A stretch of DNA of 13,876 nucleotides from Treponema sp. (GTDB lineage: Bacteria > Spirochaetota > Spirochaetia > Treponematales > Treponemataceae): the NCBI GenBank assembly GCA_031290005.1, contig JAITOJ010000116.1, forward strand, positions 1 to 13,876, read 5' to 3'. Each line of letters opens with the position of its first letter. Position 1 is the stretch's first letter. Positions 13,441-13,876 of this stretch are shown here, in pieces. The notes under the pieces were generated by a model that searched no databases, was not told the DNA's origin, and was given only the letters and a program-made list of their open reading frames with translations. Made by a program: the position numbers and the translations under genes.

Positions 13441-13876
13441 ATGGCAGATATGGTAAAATTGTACAAAACCGGAGCATACTTGATTGGCGGCTCCCTGATA
13501 CCGGACAACGAAGAAGGGGCGGCAAAGCTGCGCTCCCTGGGCAAGGCGGCCTCCCCTGAGGAATGCCGCAAACGCACCATCGCGTATGCGATTTTGTCCG
13601 CCCACAACAGCGGGAGCAACGGCGACTCGAATCTGACCCTTACATTCGACTCCCTCACCTCCCACGACATCACCTACGTGGGCATTATCCAGACCGCCCG
13701 GGCAAGCGGCATGGAACAGTTCCCCCTGCCCTATGTGCTCACCAACTGTCACAACAGCCTGTGCGCCGTGGGGGGCACCATCAACGAAGACGACCATTTG
13801 TTCGCCCTGTCGGCGGCAAAAAAATACGGCGGCATTTACGTGCCTCCCCACCTGGCGGTGATTCATTCCTATAACC
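13441..13876 (+). CDS. N-terminal part of an aconitase-superfamily hydratase (YbhJ-like), runs off the window
   Basis: An open frame continues to the last base (145 complete codons, no stop). The protein starts MADMVKLYKTGAYLIGG, and the stretches IAYAILSAHNSG, TFDSLTSHDITYVGIIQTARASG, PYVLTNCHNSLCAVGGTINEDDH and YGGIYVPPHLAVIHSY match what I recall of the large 'hydratase' group of the aconitase superfamily (about 750 residues, related to E. coli YbhJ). The later iron-sulfur Cys residues and the SDSHT-type motif lie beyond the window. GGAG at 13431-13434 lies 6 nt before the ATG, and the esterase stop is 10 bp upstream, so the two are translated from one message. The reaction is likely reversible hydration/dehydration of a di- or tricarboxylic acid. 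The true substrate is not known, and it may not be citrate. Confidence 0.8.
   Translation, partial: MADMVKLYKTGAYLIGGSLIPDNEEGAAKLRSLGKAASPEECRKRTIAYAILSAHNSGSNGDSNLTLTFDSLTSHDITYVGIIQTARASGMEQFPLPYVLTNCHNSLCAVGGTINEDDHLFALSAAKKYGGIYVPPHLAVIHSYN

Noticed and set aside
13348..13866. 172-residue frame on the - strand over the esterase end and hydratase start
   Set aside because: The + strand frame encodes conserved hydratase motifs; the - strand reading shows no domain and no ribosome site.

Overview
The window reads as a piece of a spirochaete chromosome, most like a termite-gut-type Treponema. This is inferred from the treponemal style of the lipoprotein signals (short Lys-rich N-terminus, hydrophobic core, ...LGCPA or ...IGCPA, then a low-complexity acidic/Pro linker), the moderate GC content, and the mix of xylan-degrading lipoproteins with TAXI/TRAP organic-acid transport. 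No species can be proved from the sequence alone. I see no rRNA, tRNA, CRISPR array, insertion sequence or integrase.

Region 1 (1-5661, + strand) is a hemicellulose (probably glucuronoarabinoxylan) locus. It holds the C-terminal end of a probable carbohydrate-binding protein, a double-hairpin terminator, a GH30-family lipoprotein glycosidase with an Ig-like module, a hairpin terminator/attenuator, an outer-membrane beta-barrel protein, a GH43 lipoprotein glycosidase with a C-terminal CBM6-like module, and the 5' part of a GQSN-motif (SASA/CE6-type) acetyl esterase that is cut off after about 116 residues. Surface lipoprotein enzymes around a barrel look like a spirochaete counterpart of a polysaccharide utilisation locus. 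The broken esterase ends about 70 bp before an oppositely oriented gene, so position ~5577-5648 looks like a rearrangement scar.

Region 2 (5649-10299) is an organic-acid locus. On the - strand lies a two-gene TAXI-type TRAP transporter: periplasmic receptor, a 12-bp intercistronic hairpin, then a fused 4TM/12TM permease. Divergent from it, on the + strand, is a CitX-CitG fusion that makes and attaches the citrate lyase prosthetic group. The divergent intergenic region has two good sigma70-like promoters and two small palindromes. The citXG promoter is placed so that the predicted transcript starts on the A of the ATG, with no Shine-Dalgarno sequence (probable leaderless mRNA). No citrate lyase subunit gene is in view.

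Region 3 (10301-13876) is a LacI-controlled divergon. On the - strand are a LacI-family regulator and, 10 bp behind it, an AbrB-family membrane protein. On the + strand are a cytoplasmic PF00756-type esterase and, 10 bp behind it, the start of an aconitase-superfamily hydratase that runs off the window end. Two 20-bp palindromes sharing an identical 18-bp core sit at the predicted starts of the two divergent transcripts. Their centres are 137 bp apart, close to 13 helical turns, which suggests a repression loop.

Taken together, regions 2 and 3 suggest uptake of a di/tricarboxylate, possible release from an ester, hydration/isomerisation by an aconitase-like enzyme, and cleavage by a citrate-lyase-type enzyme encoded elsewhere or just downstream. 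The individual families are well supported; the pathway is an inference.
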